This document shows positions 1-8,392 of a stretch of 64,000 nucleotides of DNA, piece by piece (the first letter of the stretch is position 1; every line of letters starts with the position of its first letter). Both the position numbers and the translations under genes were made by a program. Under the pieces are notes generated by a model. It worked only from the letters and a program-made list of their open reading frames with translations. It was not told where the DNA came from and made no database searches. Source of the DNA: Bacteroidota bacterium. Lineage in GTDB: Bacteria > Bacteroidota > Bacteroidia > Chitinophagales > Chitinophagaceae. Where the stretch lies: NCBI GenBank assembly GCA_023387985.1, contig JAEWHC010000008.1:62001-126000 (forward strand). Reading direction: 5' to 3'.

Positions 1-282
1 GACCTCATGATTGAAGGCAAAAAATTGCCTGCCGGCAAATACAGTTTTTTCCTCATCCCTGGGGAAAATGGATGGAACGCCATTTTTAATTCCGAAACAG
101 GACAGTGGGGGATCAAACGTACCGGCGAAGCCAACCTGGACAGGGCAAATGATGTACTTAATGTAACGGTAATTCCAAAGAAATCAACAGAACCCAATGA
201 AAGGCTGGTTTACCGTGTTCATCCGCTGGGATTTTCTTTGTTATGGGATGAGCTCGAGATTCCATTCGTCATTTCAAAATAA
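1..282 (+). CDS. DUF2911 family protein, C-terminal part
   Basis: The frame is open from the window edge to the TAA at 280-282, so this is the 3' end of a gene that starts outside. The visible part reads GKKLPAGKYSFFLIP, then a GQWGIKR-type stretch, the central signature of the DUF2911 family of small exported Bacteroidota proteins. The function of that family is unknown. A hairpin at 320-358 follows and probably ends the transcript. The family call is from remembered motifs and the missing N-terminus prevents a check for a signal peptide. Confidence 0.75.
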   Translation, partial: DLMIEGKKLPAGKYSFFLIPGENGWNAIFNSETGQWGIKRTGEANLDRANDVLNVTVIPKKSTEPNERLVYRVHPLGFSLLWDELEIPFVISK

Positions 283-319
283 GAAAACGATTTGTTACTG
301 CATTGCAGCCCTCAAATGC

Positions 320-358
320 AAAGAATGGCCATCCGTAATTATTGGATGGCCATTCTTT
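320..358. terminator. bidirectional rho-independent terminator
   Basis: A perfect 15-bp stem (320-334 with 344-358) around a 9-base loop lies between two convergent genes. The stem starts with AAAG and ends with CTTT, giving short A/T runs on both sides, so it can serve both strands. Confidence 0.75.
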
Positions 359-429
359 ATTTAATCAGGCGGGGAGTTTCACCACGAACTCACCGGATTC
401 AAACACGGCCGCCGTCCTCCGCCCGTAGC

Positions 430-1245
430 CTACAATACCAGTTTATAGGCCGTAACGGTATTCTTATAAAAACCGGGTACATAAAGCATTTTGGTGGCGT
501 CATCATAGCCAATGTCGGCAGTATTGATCTTTTCTTCACGTGAATCGAGGAGTTTTGTCACCACGCCACTTTCCGTAACAAAATAGATCACGCCGGCCCA
601 ACTGCTGATGATAAAATCTTTTTCATTTACCCGTTCTACGCCGTCTGTACCGCCTTCCATACCGGTAGCTATGGTTTTTACGGTGCCGTCATCCTGCCGC
701 AGGAGGAGCTTGCCATTGTCCAGGATATACAGGCCTTCTTTTTGCCAGAGCAGGCCGTTGGGCCCTTCGAGGCCTTCAATCAGCGTTGTTACTTTTTTGC
801 CTTTTATCTCGTGCACTTTTTTCGACCGGCTGTCGGAAACGTACACTGTACCACCCGGACCGGAAGCCACATCATTCAAAAAAACCGCGCCTTCCACAGC
901 AATGGTTTCCTGTATCCTGGCCTGGTTGAGCCCAATTACCCGCATATTGGTGAGGTCGGCTACCCACAGGTTATTGCCCACCACGGCCATACCTTTCGGC
1001 CCATCGAGGCCTTTCACCCATTCCACCACCGCCCCGGTCCCGTCAGGTTTCACCTTACCAATGGAGCCTTTGCCTTTGGCTTCTCCTTCGCCGATATTGG
1101 AAACATACAATACGTTTTTCACGTTGTGGAAATAAACGGATTCCGGAACTTTCCACACAGCATCCGATTTCCATACTTGTTCAAGTTTTTGCGCATGGGC
1201 AAACAGGAAGCCGGAACAAAACAAAAAGGTCAGGGTTTTTTTCAT
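430..1245 (-). CDS. exported SMP-30/NHL-type beta-propeller protein
   Basis: A 271-residue protein with a Sec signal peptide (MKKTLTFLFCSGFLFAHAQ). The body has repeated blade-like segments such as GPKGMAVVGNNLWVADL, NDVASGPGGTVYVSDS and GPNGLLWQKEGLYILD, typical of SMP-30/gluconolactonase-like or NHL propellers. Such proteins can be lactonases or purely binding proteins; no catalytic metal ligands can be assigned with certainty. I chose the ATG at 1245 because the only upstream in-frame start is a TTG and the ATG directly begins a good signal peptide. It is transcribed toward the DUF2911 gene and separated from it by the 320-358 hairpin. Likely periplasmic. Confidence 0.75.
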   Translation of the reverse strand: MKKTLTFLFCSGFLFAHAQKLEQVWKSDAVWKVPESVYFHNVKNVLYVSNIGEGEAKGKGSIGKVKPDGTGAVVEWVKGLDGPKGMAVVGNNLWVADLTNMRVIGLNQARIQETIAVEGAVFLNDVASGPGGTVYVSDSRSKKVHEIKGKKVTTLIEGLEGPNGLLWQKEGLYILDNGKLLLRQDDGTVKTIATGMEGGTDGVERVNEKDFIISSWAGVIYFVTESGVVTKLLDSREEKINTADIGYDDATKMLYVPGFYKNTVTAYKLVL

Positions 1246-1359
1246 AGCAAACAATTTAGGATGACCCCAAAATTAAGGCACACAGACGGAAGCCCGCGCT
1301 GAAACCGTCTTATTTCATTAACTTCGAAACGATCACTTTTTTCAAAAAAACCTTGTCTT

Positions 1360-3753
1360 ATGAAACGAATTGCTCTCTTTCTGGGAATTTTATTGCTTTT
1401 AAATGCCAGCGGCATCAGCCAGACAGATGGCTATCAAACTCCGCCAAAAGATATCGTGGACATGTTGCTTGCGCGGCCTGCCGCTTCGGTAAGTACCGAT
1501 GATAAAGCTGAATGGATGCTGATGCTGGAACGCGATGCCTACCCGGGGCTTGATGAGCTCGCCAAACCGGAAATCCGCATCGCCGGCATGCGTTTCAACC
1601 CTGAAAATTTTGCCCGCAGCAGGCAGACTTTCACCAACAACATTTATCTCAAACAATTATCTAACGGCCAGGAATTTAAGCTGGCCGGTTTACCCGTTCC
1701 GCTGAATGCAAGTGCCTTCCGCTGGAGCCCCAATGATAAGAAAGTGGCTTTTTTGAATACCACCGCCAAAACCATCGATCTCTATACCATCGACGTGGCC
1801 ACAAAGCGGGTGACCAAGGTGAACAAAACCCCGCTGAATGGCGAATCTTTTCAATGGTTTGACAACAACACCCTCCTATACACCACCATTGTAAAACCAG
1901 CCACCGCCGCGCCAAAAGCCTCCGCAGTACCCAAAGGCCCCGCCGTGCAGGAAAGCTATGGCAAAGCCTCGCCAAGGCCGACTTTCCAGGACATGATCCG
2001 TTCACCCTATGAGGAAGACATTTTTGAATTTTACTATACCGGACAACTGGTAAAAAACACCAATGGCGTGGAGACGCGGATCGGTACCCCGGCCATTTAC
2101 TGGGGAATTGACCCATCACCCGACAACAAATATTTGCTGGTACGCACCCTGAAAAAACCATTTTCCTACCTCGTACCCGCAAGCGGTTTCCCCAGTGAAT
2201 ACTGGATCACCGACCTGAATGGCAAACGCATCAAAAAGATTGCTGAACTGCCCTCGGGTGAAACGGCGCCGTCCGGATACGACAACATTCAAATGGGCCC
2301 AAGATCCATTCAGTGGCGTGACGACCAGCCCGCAACCATCATCTGGAGCGAACCGCTCGACAGCGGTATGGTTCGTAAAGAAGCCGAATACCGTGATGCC
2401 GTATATGCGCTTGCGGCACCGTTTACCGCGGCGCCAAAAGAGCTCTTTAAAACAAAAATGCGTTTTCAGAATGTGGTTTGGGGCAATGAGCAGATCGCCC
2501 TGGTGAATGAAGGATTGCGCAGCAAACAGACAACCCGCCTCAGCATTCTGAATCCCATGAACGGACAAATGAGTGAAGTGATTACCCGCAATACCACGGA
2601 TTCGTACAAGGCACCCGGAAGCCCGGTAACTTCCAAAAACCAGTACGGACGTGATGTGCTGGTCCTCGTGGACAATGGCAACAAAATCCTGCTCAACAAC
2701 ACCACGGGAAGCTCTCCTAAAGGCGATCTCCCCTACCTGAATACCCTGGATGTGCGCACCCTTACGCAGGACCTGATTTGGCGCAGTCCGGAAGGCAGTT
2801 ATGAATACATTGTAAAAGTGATTGATCCGCAAAAGCTCACGGTCATCACCCGCCATGAAACTTCAGAAGAAATGCCCAACTACCGGCTGAGGAATTTGCT
2901 GAATCCTTCCGCAGACCGGGAGCTGACGAACTTCAGCAAACCTTACCCGCAGATGGAAGGCGTAAGCAAACAAAAAATACAGTATCGCCGTGCCGATGGT
3001 GTGGTGCTGACCGGTGATTTATACCTGCCCAGGAATTACGACAAATCGAGAGATGGAAAACTGCCTACCCTCATCTGGGCTTATCCCCGCGAATTCGGGT
3101 CCGCGACTGATGCTGCACAAATACGAGGCAGTGAGCATCGCTTTACCCTGATGAATTACGGCTCCCCCATTTTTTACGTTACACAGGGGTATGCTGTGTT
3201 GAACAATGCTGAAATGCCCATCGTAGCCACTTCACCAGACAAGAAACCCAACGATGATTTTGTTGAGCAACTGCGCCTGAATGCTGAAGCCGCCATCAAT
3301 GCCCTCGACAGTATGGGCGTGGGCGACCGCAACCGCATGGCCGTTGGCGGACACAGCTATGGCGCCTTTATGACCGCCAACCTGCTGGCTCATACCGATC
3401 TCTTTAAAGCCGGCATTGCCCGCAGCGGCGCTTATAACCGCAGCCTTACGCCTTTCGGTTTTCAGAATGAAGACCGTACCTACTGGCAGGCACCCGAATT
3501 GTATAACCGCATGAGTCCATTCAGCTATGCCGATAAGATCAACGAACCCATACTGATCATTCATGGTGAAATGGACAACAATACCGGAACCTATCCCATA
3601 CAAAGCGAGCGCCTTTACAATGCCATTAAAGGCCACGGCGGCAACTCACGCTACGTGGTATTGCCTTACGAAAGCCACGGCTATCTCGGCCGCGAGAATT
3701 TGATGCATTTGCTTTGGGAACAGTGGAACTGGCTGGAGAAGTTTGTGAAGTAA
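1360..3753 (+). CDS. secreted S9 prolyl oligopeptidase-family serine peptidase
   Basis: A 797-residue protein with a signal peptide ending near SGISQ. The N-terminal two-thirds has propeller-like repeats, and the C-terminal alpha/beta-hydrolase domain carries the catalytic triad: Ser666 in GGHSYGAF, Asp739 in HGEMDNN and His773 in YESHGYLG. The GHSYG nucleophile elbow and the HGEMDNNTGTYP loop resemble the S9D/glutamyl endopeptidase-like branch rather than classic DPP4. Such enzymes degrade oligopeptides in the periplasm or outside the cell. The ATG follows an A/T-rich leader. Substrate preference for glutamate is an inference from resemblance. Confidence 0.9.
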   Translation: MKRIALFLGILLLLNASGISQTDGYQTPPKDIVDMLLARPAASVSTDDKAEWMLMLERDAYPGLDELAKPEIRIAGMRFNPENFARSRQTFTNNIYLKQLSNGQEFKLAGLPVPLNASAFRWSPNDKKVAFLNTTAKTIDLYTIDVATKRVTKVNKTPLNGESFQWFDNNTLLYTTIVKPATAAPKASAVPKGPAVQESYGKASPRPTFQDMIRSPYEEDIFEFYYTGQLVKNTNGVETRIGTPAIYWGIDPSPDNKYLLVRTLKKPFSYLVPASGFPSEYWITDLNGKRIKKIAELPSGETAPSGYDNIQMGPRSIQWRDDQPATIIWSEPLDSGMVRKEAEYRDAVYALAAPFTAAPKELFKTKMRFQNVVWGNEQIALVNEGLRSKQTTRLSILNPMNGQMSEVITRNTTDSYKAPGSPVTSKNQYGRDVLVLVDNGNKILLNNTTGSSPKGDLPYLNTLDVRTLTQDLIWRSPEGSYEYIVKVIDPQKLTVITRHETSEEMPNYRLRNLLNPSADRELTNFSKPYPQMEGVSKQKIQYRRADGVVLTGDLYLPRNYDKSRDGKLPTLIWAYPREFGSATDAAQIRGSEHRFTLMNYGSPIFYVTQGYAVLNNAEMPIVATSPDKKPNDDFVEQLRLNAEAAINALDSMGVGDRNRMAVGGHSYGAFMTANLLAHTDLFKAGIARSGAYNRSLTPFGFQNEDRTYWQAPELYNRMSPFSYADKINEPILIIHGEMDNNTGTYPIQSERLYNAIKGHGGNSRYVVLPYESHGYLGRENLMHLLWEQWNWLEKFVK

Positions 3754-3756
3754 AAC

Positions 3757-3826
3757 TGGAAAGTTGCAGGTTGGGAAAGTTGCAGGTTGGGTTGGTTTCA
3801 GGTTGAGATGGTTGCAGGTTGAATTT
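3757..3826. repeat. degenerate tandem GGTTGCAGGTTG-type repeat
   Basis: Just after the stop of the S9 peptidase gene the motif GTTGCAGGTTGG and variants (GTTTCAGGTTGAG, GTTGCAGGTTGAA) recur about five times. It is non-coding low-complexity DNA and joins the CGCAAAG-type relic that follows. Confidence 0.6.
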
Positions 3827-3869
3827 TCAGTTCCCTTTCTGCCCACTGCCACTGGCAACCGGTAACTGA

Positions 3870-3945
3870 ACCAGCAGCGTGCTTTGCGATCTTCGCGTGA
3901 AATAAACTGCGTACCCAGCGCTCTTTGCGTGAACCCCATGACTTA
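3870..3945 (-). repeat. CGCAAAG-type dispersed repeat relic
   Basis: Read on the minus strand it gives TTCACGCAAAGAGCGC, then ACGCAGTTTATTTCACGC and GATCGCAAAGCACGCTGCT. The same words occur in the same order at 38535-38625 with a short insertion between them, and partly at 17210-17260. No protein is encoded. Confidence 0.6.
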
Positions 3946-3966
3946 TCGCGAACAAAAAAACGAAAA

Positions 3967-4000
3967 CGGCAGTAACAAAATCGCTACTGCCGCTTTTTTA
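3967..4000. terminator. bidirectional terminator hairpin
   Basis: Stem CGGCAGTA (3967-3974) with TACTGCCG (3985-3992), followed by CTTTTTT on the plus strand and preceded by an A-run that gives a U-tract on the minus strand. It sits between the convergent S9 peptidase and VWA genes. Confidence 0.8.
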
Positions 4001-4022
4001 GTGCACAAAATCACTTTCATGA

Positions 4023-4769
4023 TCAGGAATCTTCATAGAGATCTTCCTCATCCTTAAAAAGTTCGCCCCGGTCGATCTTCGCGCTGTAAACCTTCCGCAT
4101 TGAATATTCCTTTGAAAACATTTCGTCAATACCCTCTTTCGAATTTGTGAAGTGCATGCCCTGTTTGATCCCGATCTTTTCGCGGCTTGTAACGGTATCG
4201 TGGTTGGTGCCGATATAGGTGAAAACCCAGTTCTCTGTTTTGAGGGTTTCCACCAATTCGCGGATATTTTCCGCAGTAAATTCCCTGGAATCATTTTCCA
4301 GGCCATCAGTGAAAATGGTGACCAGCACATTTTTGTTTGGTGTTTGTTGCAGGTCATTACGCAGCTTGCCAATACTCAGGCCCATGGCATCGTAAAGCGG
4401 GGTCATGGCACCCGGTTGGTACTTTTCGGTGTTCAGTTCTTCCATGCCCTTCAGCGCATTCCTCCAATTGAGGTGTTTTATTCCGAAGCTGTTGAAAGAA
4501 ACCAGGGAAACGAAATGCTGCTGTGCCGGAAAACACTTTTCGATCCCTTTCATTTGTTGAAGCAATTCATTGAACCCGCTTATTACCAGATCCCGCGATC
4601 CGAACATTGATCCGCTTTCATCGAGAATGATGAGGTTGTGCACCTCGACGCTTGTGCCAGGCTCAGCGCCGGCTTCCTGTCCAGGCTCAGTGTTTGCGGT
4701 TGATGCAGGGTGATTTAATCGGGTACCATCGTGTTTGGGTGTGTTGTTTTCTTGATTTTGCTCTTGCAT
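4023..4769 (-). CDS. von Willebrand factor A-domain protein
   Basis: A 248-residue cytoplasmic-looking protein without a signal peptide. After a polar, low-complexity N-terminus of about 45 residues comes a VWA domain beginning LIILDESGSMFGSRD, which contains the MIDAS motif DxSxS; GAMTPLYDA supplies the expected downstream Thr and TIFTDGLEN the Asp. VWA domains bind divalent metal and partner proteins. The ATG at 4769 is preferred over an upstream GTG. The gene diverges from a small XRE regulator across a gap of about 115 bp that carries a direct repeat and a good minus-strand promoter. Partner and role are unknown. Confidence 0.8.
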   Translation of the reverse strand: MQEQNQENNTPKHDGTRLNHPASTANTEPGQEAGAEPGTSVEVHNLIILDESGSMFGSRDLVISGFNELLQQMKGIEKCFPAQQHFVSLVSFNSFGIKHLNWRNALKGMEELNTEKYQPGAMTPLYDAMGLSIGKLRNDLQQTPNKNVLVTIFTDGLENDSREFTAENIRELVETLKTENWVFTYIGTNHDTVTSREKIGIKQGMHFTNSKEGIDEMFSKEYSMRKVYSAKIDRGELFKDEEDLYEDS

Positions 4770-4827
4770 AGTGTTCACTTTTTTTTAATTGTGATCTTAA
4801 AAGAATGCCAACTGTTTTTTGAGAAAA

Positions 4828-4860
4828 CAAAATTACTAAAAAAATCTTACATTTGTCAAA
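4828..4860 (-). promoter_or_regulatory. Bacteroidota-type promoter of the VWA gene
   Basis: On the minus strand TTTG (4857-4860) is followed after 21 bases by TAATTTTG (4828-4835), matching the -33 TTTG / -7 TAnnTTTG pattern. The -33 element lies inside the direct repeat described next. Confidence 0.5.
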
Positions 4861-4869
4861 TATTGTCAA
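4848..4869 (+). promoter_or_regulatory. XRE promoter -7 element with direct-repeat operator candidate
   Basis: TACATTTG at 4848-4855 matches the -7 consensus for the plus-strand XRE gene. It overlaps two exact copies of TTGTCAA (4853-4859 and 4863-4869) whose starts are 10 bp apart, one DNA helical turn. The repeat covers the predicted plus-strand start site and the minus-strand -33 box, an arrangement expected for an operator acting on both genes. Confidence 0.5.
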
Positions 4870-4883
4870 GTCAATTTTTTACC

Positions 4884-5198
4884 ATGACGAATCAATTTGG
4901 AAATAAGATCCGGGAATTGCGGTCGGACAAGCTGTTGTTACTAAGGCAAGTCGCTGCCGAACTGGAAATGGATACTGCCCTCCTCAGCAAGATCGAAAGG
5001 GGCGAAAGGCCTTTCAAGAAAGAACAAATTCCCACTATAGCAAAATTTTTAGGTGCCGATAAAGATGAACTGATGACGCTGTGGCTGGCGGATCAACTCT
5101 ACACGGTCGTGCAAGGCGATGAAAAATATGCGATCCAGGCAATGGAGATTGCGGAGAGGCAGATGAGGTGGGTGCGCAAATCAAAACGCAGAAGTTAA
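4884..5198 (+). CDS. small XRE-family HTH transcriptional regulator
   Basis: A 104-residue protein with a Cro/CI-type helix-turn-helix over residues 5-60 (IRELRSDKLLLLRQVAAEL, then MDTALLSKIERGERPF). The C-terminal 40 residues form a short helical tail. It resembles the XRE regulators that accompany restriction-modification genes in Bacteroidota, but no methyltransferase or nuclease is next to it. The ATG at 4884 follows the TTGTCAA direct repeat by 14 bases, which suggests autoregulation together with the divergent VWA gene. It is probably an orphan regulator or the remnant of a larger module. Confidence 0.85.
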   Translation: MTNQFGNKIRELRSDKLLLLRQVAAELEMDTALLSKIERGERPFKKEQIPTIAKFLGADKDELMTLWLADQLYTVVQGDEKYAIQAMEIAERQMRWVRKSKRRS

Positions 5199-5453
5199 AA
5201 CTTGATACCGATTTTCGATTTTTTCCAATTGGTTAGGAGGCACAACGATTTGCCGGGTGGAAAAAAATCCCCTGGAAATCAACGCCTGAAATTGCTGATA
5301 TTGCGCTACATATCTTCCATACTCAATTGAAATATTATATCCAACAGAGAGTTCAAAATTTATGATGAAATATGAGTAGGTATAATTTGTGTCCGCCGAT
5401 TTAGAGTGGCGGCGTATGTAGCGGTATCTAGGTAGGCTAATCCATTTATTCAT
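5181..5453 (-). CDS. hypothetical 90-residue protein, doubtful
   Basis: An ATG-started frame fills most of the otherwise empty 5199-5518 gap and overlaps the end of the XRE gene by 18 bp. The product is rich in Tyr and Arg (PRYRYIRRHSK, NYTYSYF, YGRYVAQYQQF) and has no signal peptide or recognisable domain. Its A/T-rich composition matches the following EreA-like gene. It could be a small accessory gene, a decayed fragment or a chance frame. Confidence 0.3.
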   Translation of the reverse strand: MNKWISLPRYRYIRRHSKSADTNYTYSYFIINFELSVGYNISIEYGRYVAQYQQFQALISRGFFSTRQIVVPPNQLEKIENRYQVLTSAF

Positions 5454-5518
5454 AAAAATTCCATGTTAAGGCTGGTAATATGATACCGAATTACCCTCGT
5501 CTTTCTTAAATTTGACCG

Positions 5519-6601
5519 ATGCATTATATATGGATTCTCGTCCTGCTGTTCAGCGTTACAGGGTACAGCCAATCAGAAATTGCTCACAAGGAAAAGTTTT
5601 CCGAATTTCTAAATGGATCATCTGAAAAAAGCCTCTTGATACTTGGTGAAAACCATGGAACATCGGCAGGTGCGAAAGTTTATGCTCCGCTCGTAATGTA
5701 TTTAAATCAGCAAGCTGGAGTGACGTCTTTACTTGTAGAATTTGGGCCTGCTGAAGCATATTTCTATAACCGATATTTAGAATCAGGGGATGAAAAGCAT
5801 CTCAATTACACTGTTTATGCGGGTGCCATAAAAGAATGGAGAGACGCATGGAGAAAAATTTATAATTACAATAAAAGCCTTGAAGAGCCTCTTGTCGTTA
5901 AAGGTATTGATTTCGATAGAACAAGAACTTTTGCGTATGCATTTTTCAGCATTGTAATGCAATATGAATATCCACCAGCATTCTTAGATGGATTGTTAAA
6001 GGAAATAAGAAGCGCAGAATTCTTCAATACCTACACAGTTGGCTATCCAAGCAAAAAAGATATTGAGTGGATGACAAAAACAAAGAAACTTCTGATCAAC
6101 AACAGGGACAGCCTATACTCGTTCATTTCAACAAAGGATAAATGGATATTAGATGAAATGCTCAACAATGAGGCATTAAGTTTTGCTGAAGGGAGAGAAG
6201 AAGCCATTACCAAAAATACCATGAGAATCATCGAAAATTCTGACAAGAGAGATTTTTTTCTCCTGATCGGTAGGAGCCATGCTTACTTGGATCCGTTGTT
6301 CGGGGAAGCAAATCCGCTTGCCAAAGCTCTATCGGATAGCTCAGCAATTAGGTTGCTGACAGGTATTCAATTGTATGAAAATTCGGAACTTACATCCACC
6401 CAAAATAAACCAATAATCCTCTTCGAAATTACGGATAAAACTCCATGGAGCAAATACCACAGAGCTATTATGAGAAAGGGTGATGACTCTGAATTTACAA
6501 TTATTCGCTTAGTACAAAACCTAAAGCCTCTCGCAAAGCACGTAGATTATATCATGGTTTCAAAAAATCAAAAACCTTACAAACTTTTAAATGCCCAATA
6601 A
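5519..6601 (+). CDS. exported erythromycin esterase/ChaN-like protein
   Basis: A 360-residue protein with a signal peptide (about residues 1-18, ending GYSQ). LILGENHGTSAG places Glu44 and His46 in the conserved GExxH-type motif of the EreA/ChaN/TIKI superfamily, followed by TSLLVEFG and, near the C-terminus, LIGRSHAYLDP, where a second conserved His is expected. Members hydrolyse ester or peptide bonds or bind haem; the substrate here is unknown. It stands alone, A/T-rich compared with the S9 peptidase side, and may belong to an acquired segment. It need not have anything to do with macrolide resistance. Confidence 0.7.
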   Translation: MHYIWILVLLFSVTGYSQSEIAHKEKFSEFLNGSSEKSLLILGENHGTSAGAKVYAPLVMYLNQQAGVTSLLVEFGPAEAYFYNRYLESGDEKHLNYTVYAGAIKEWRDAWRKIYNYNKSLEEPLVVKGIDFDRTRTFAYAFFSIVMQYEYPPAFLDGLLKEIRSAEFFNTYTVGYPSKKDIEWMTKTKKLLINNRDSLYSFISTKDKWILDEMLNNEALSFAEGREEAITKNTMRIIENSDKRDFFLLIGRSHAYLDPLFGEANPLAKALSDSSAIRLLTGIQLYENSELTSTQNKPIILFEITDKTPWSKYHRAIMRKGDDSEFTIIRLVQNLKPLAKHVDYIMVSKNQKPYKLLNAQ

Positions 6602-6715
6602 AAATAGAATTAAATAGCGGATATTCTGGTGATTTGTTTGTAATCAAATCGTATTGAAAAAGATCAATTAACTGAAATGAGGACTATTGATTGCCGAAAA
6701 GATTTCCAAACATCC

Positions 6716-7168
6716 CTATTTTAGGGGAATATTAAACTGTTGCTTTGTTGTCGGCAAACATTCACTGTCGTTGCATGCCATAAACTCAACGTTACCCATA
6801 AGTGCAGTATTGACCTTTCCTCTCACTTGAACTTTTTGCGTAAATACGACTGAATTGGAAAACTGAATCACATCTACTCCAAATAACTCTTCGTAAATTG
6901 TTTCCTTTTTTCCGATTTCGGTAACAGCTCCTTGGATATTTAGCAAGGGATTTTTAGTGAAAATAAACTTTGTGGGTGTGGGACCACCCTTAGGCGTTGA
7001 TTGAGAATATATATGCCAACCGGCATCCAGGAAGGCAGTGATCTTAACCTCATAGGTATCAGAAGAAAGTTTTATGATAGAATATTCCCAATTTACAGGT
7101 TTTTTCACCTGAGCATGAATCGATGAATAAAAGAATGAACCTAAGACAAGGAAAATTAATTGCTTCAT
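6716..7168 (-). CDS. stand-alone DsbD-alpha-like periplasmic domain protein
   Basis: A 150-residue exported protein (signal MKQLIFLVLGSFFYSSIHAQ). Segments GWHIYSQSTPKGGPTPT, YEELFGVDVIQF and MACNDSECLPTT match the N-terminal domain of the thiol:disulfide interchange protein DsbD, and the two cysteines of CNDSEC sit where the redox pair is found. The transmembrane and thioredoxin-like gamma domains of full DsbD are absent. It is the last gene of the sigma/FecR/SusCD locus, directly after a thioredoxin-fold gene, so the two may form a periplasmic electron relay. The role is inferred. Confidence 0.8.
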   Translation of the reverse strand: MKQLIFLVLGSFFYSSIHAQVKKPVNWEYSIIKLSSDTYEVKITAFLDAGWHIYSQSTPKGGPTPTKFIFTKNPLLNIQGAVTEIGKKETIYEELFGVDVIQFSNSVVFTQKVQVRGKVNTALMGNVEFMACNDSECLPTTKQQFNIPLK

Positions 7169-7238
7169 ATTGATTAAACGAATAAAAGGTTATGAGTTGT
7201 TCCAAAACTAAAATCCTTAACATGTCTTTTGTATTAAC

Positions 7239-8387
7239 TTACAAACTTTTAGAAATGTTGGATTCAGTGTTGGGTGATGCATGCTCCAACTTTTTCAGGA
7301 TCTGCCGATTCGTTCCTAAGATTTGTTCCTTTCTCTCTACTGTCGTGGTAGGTAATAATTCCAGGTTCCATTTCAAGGCATGGGATAATGCAACGACATC
7401 ATTGCTATACCACGTTATCTGCTCGGCCATCATCTTTTTATAAAAATATCTGCTTTCACCTTTTAAGATATTTAAGTCCATAATACCTTCAATCTTCTCG
7501 GCCATTTGCCCCCAATTGGTAAACTTATACTGAGCAGGTACCAGGTATGCAAGCCAATCACTTGCTTGTGGATGATCACTTTGCTGGGCGTATTTCAAAA
7601 CGGTGAAAAAGTCTGGGTCGCTGGCAGGAGCAACTTTTCCAAAAATATAGATCCTGGATGCTGCTCCATACAGAGTTCCAATTTTTGAATTAACTGCATT
7701 TTTTCCATACTTTGCTGAAAAGGTGTCGATATTGTCCATCACATATAAAGTTTGCCTACTTGTCGGAACTTCATCATACGTTTTGTAAAGACTCCAATAA
7801 TCTTTTTCGAGGAGTTTCGATAATTCAAATGTTTCCGGGAAAATATTCTTTAGGACCTGATCCTTTTTTACACTCAATCCGGCAATATGCAGAGTATTGA
7901 CATATGCAAGAATAAAATTAGGATCTCGTACTCCTGTCTCGTATTTCATGCTCATAGCACGCATGTTATTATCCATATCCATGCCCTGTTTGAAACGCTC
8001 GATCATTTCATCCGAAGTAGATTTCCCTTGAGTGCGATGCAGCAGGTTACCTTCTGTATCCAAAATCAGGAAGATAGGTTCTCCATCAACGGCGTACAAC
8101 TTGCTTAGACGCTCTTTTTCTGGACCTTCCATATAATCCGAACTGACAAAATGCTTATTTACGAAATCAGCGACGCTATCAATGGTAAAAACCATTTTCT
8201 TCATGTACAGACATGGCTTGCACTGTGGAGAACCAAAATCAAGAAAAACCAATTTGTTTTCTTTTTTGGCTGCTGCCAATACTTTATCCAAAGGGACATT
8301 ATCCCACAAATCTACTTTTCTATTTTGCGCGTTCAGATTAAATCCTACGAACACTACGGTCAAAAATAAAATAACTTTTTTCATCAT
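7239..8387 (-). CDS. exported thioredoxin-fold protein
   Basis: A 382-residue protein with a signal peptide ending FNLNAQ. Residues 25-140 form a thioredoxin-like domain with the redox motif CKPC at 56-59 (GSPQCKPCLYMKK) and the cis-proline segment GEPIFLILD. The remaining 240 residues are a helical extension without a recognisable family, longer than in simple thioredoxins. Two adjacent ATG codons (8387 and 8384) could start it. It lies between the DUF4465 lipoprotein and the DsbD-alpha gene, so a periplasmic reductase or chaperone role for the uptake system is plausible. Confidence 0.8.
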   Translation of the reverse strand: MMKKVILFLTVVFVGFNLNAQNRKVDLWDNVPLDKVLAAAKKENKLVFLDFGSPQCKPCLYMKKMVFTIDSVADFVNKHFVSSDYMEGPEKERLSKLYAVDGEPIFLILDTEGNLLHRTQGKSTSDEMIERFKQGMDMDNNMRAMSMKYETGVRDPNFILAYVNTLHIAGLSVKKDQVLKNIFPETFELSKLLEKDYWSLYKTYDEVPTSRQTLYVMDNIDTFSAKYGKNAVNSKIGTLYGAASRIYIFGKVAPASDPDFFTVLKYAQQSDHPQASDWLAYLVPAQYKFTNWGQMAEKIEGIMDLNILKGESRYFYKKMMAEQITWYSNDVVALSHALKWNLELLPTTTVERKEQILGTNRQILKKLEHASPNTESNISKSL

Positions 8388-8392
8388 GATTT

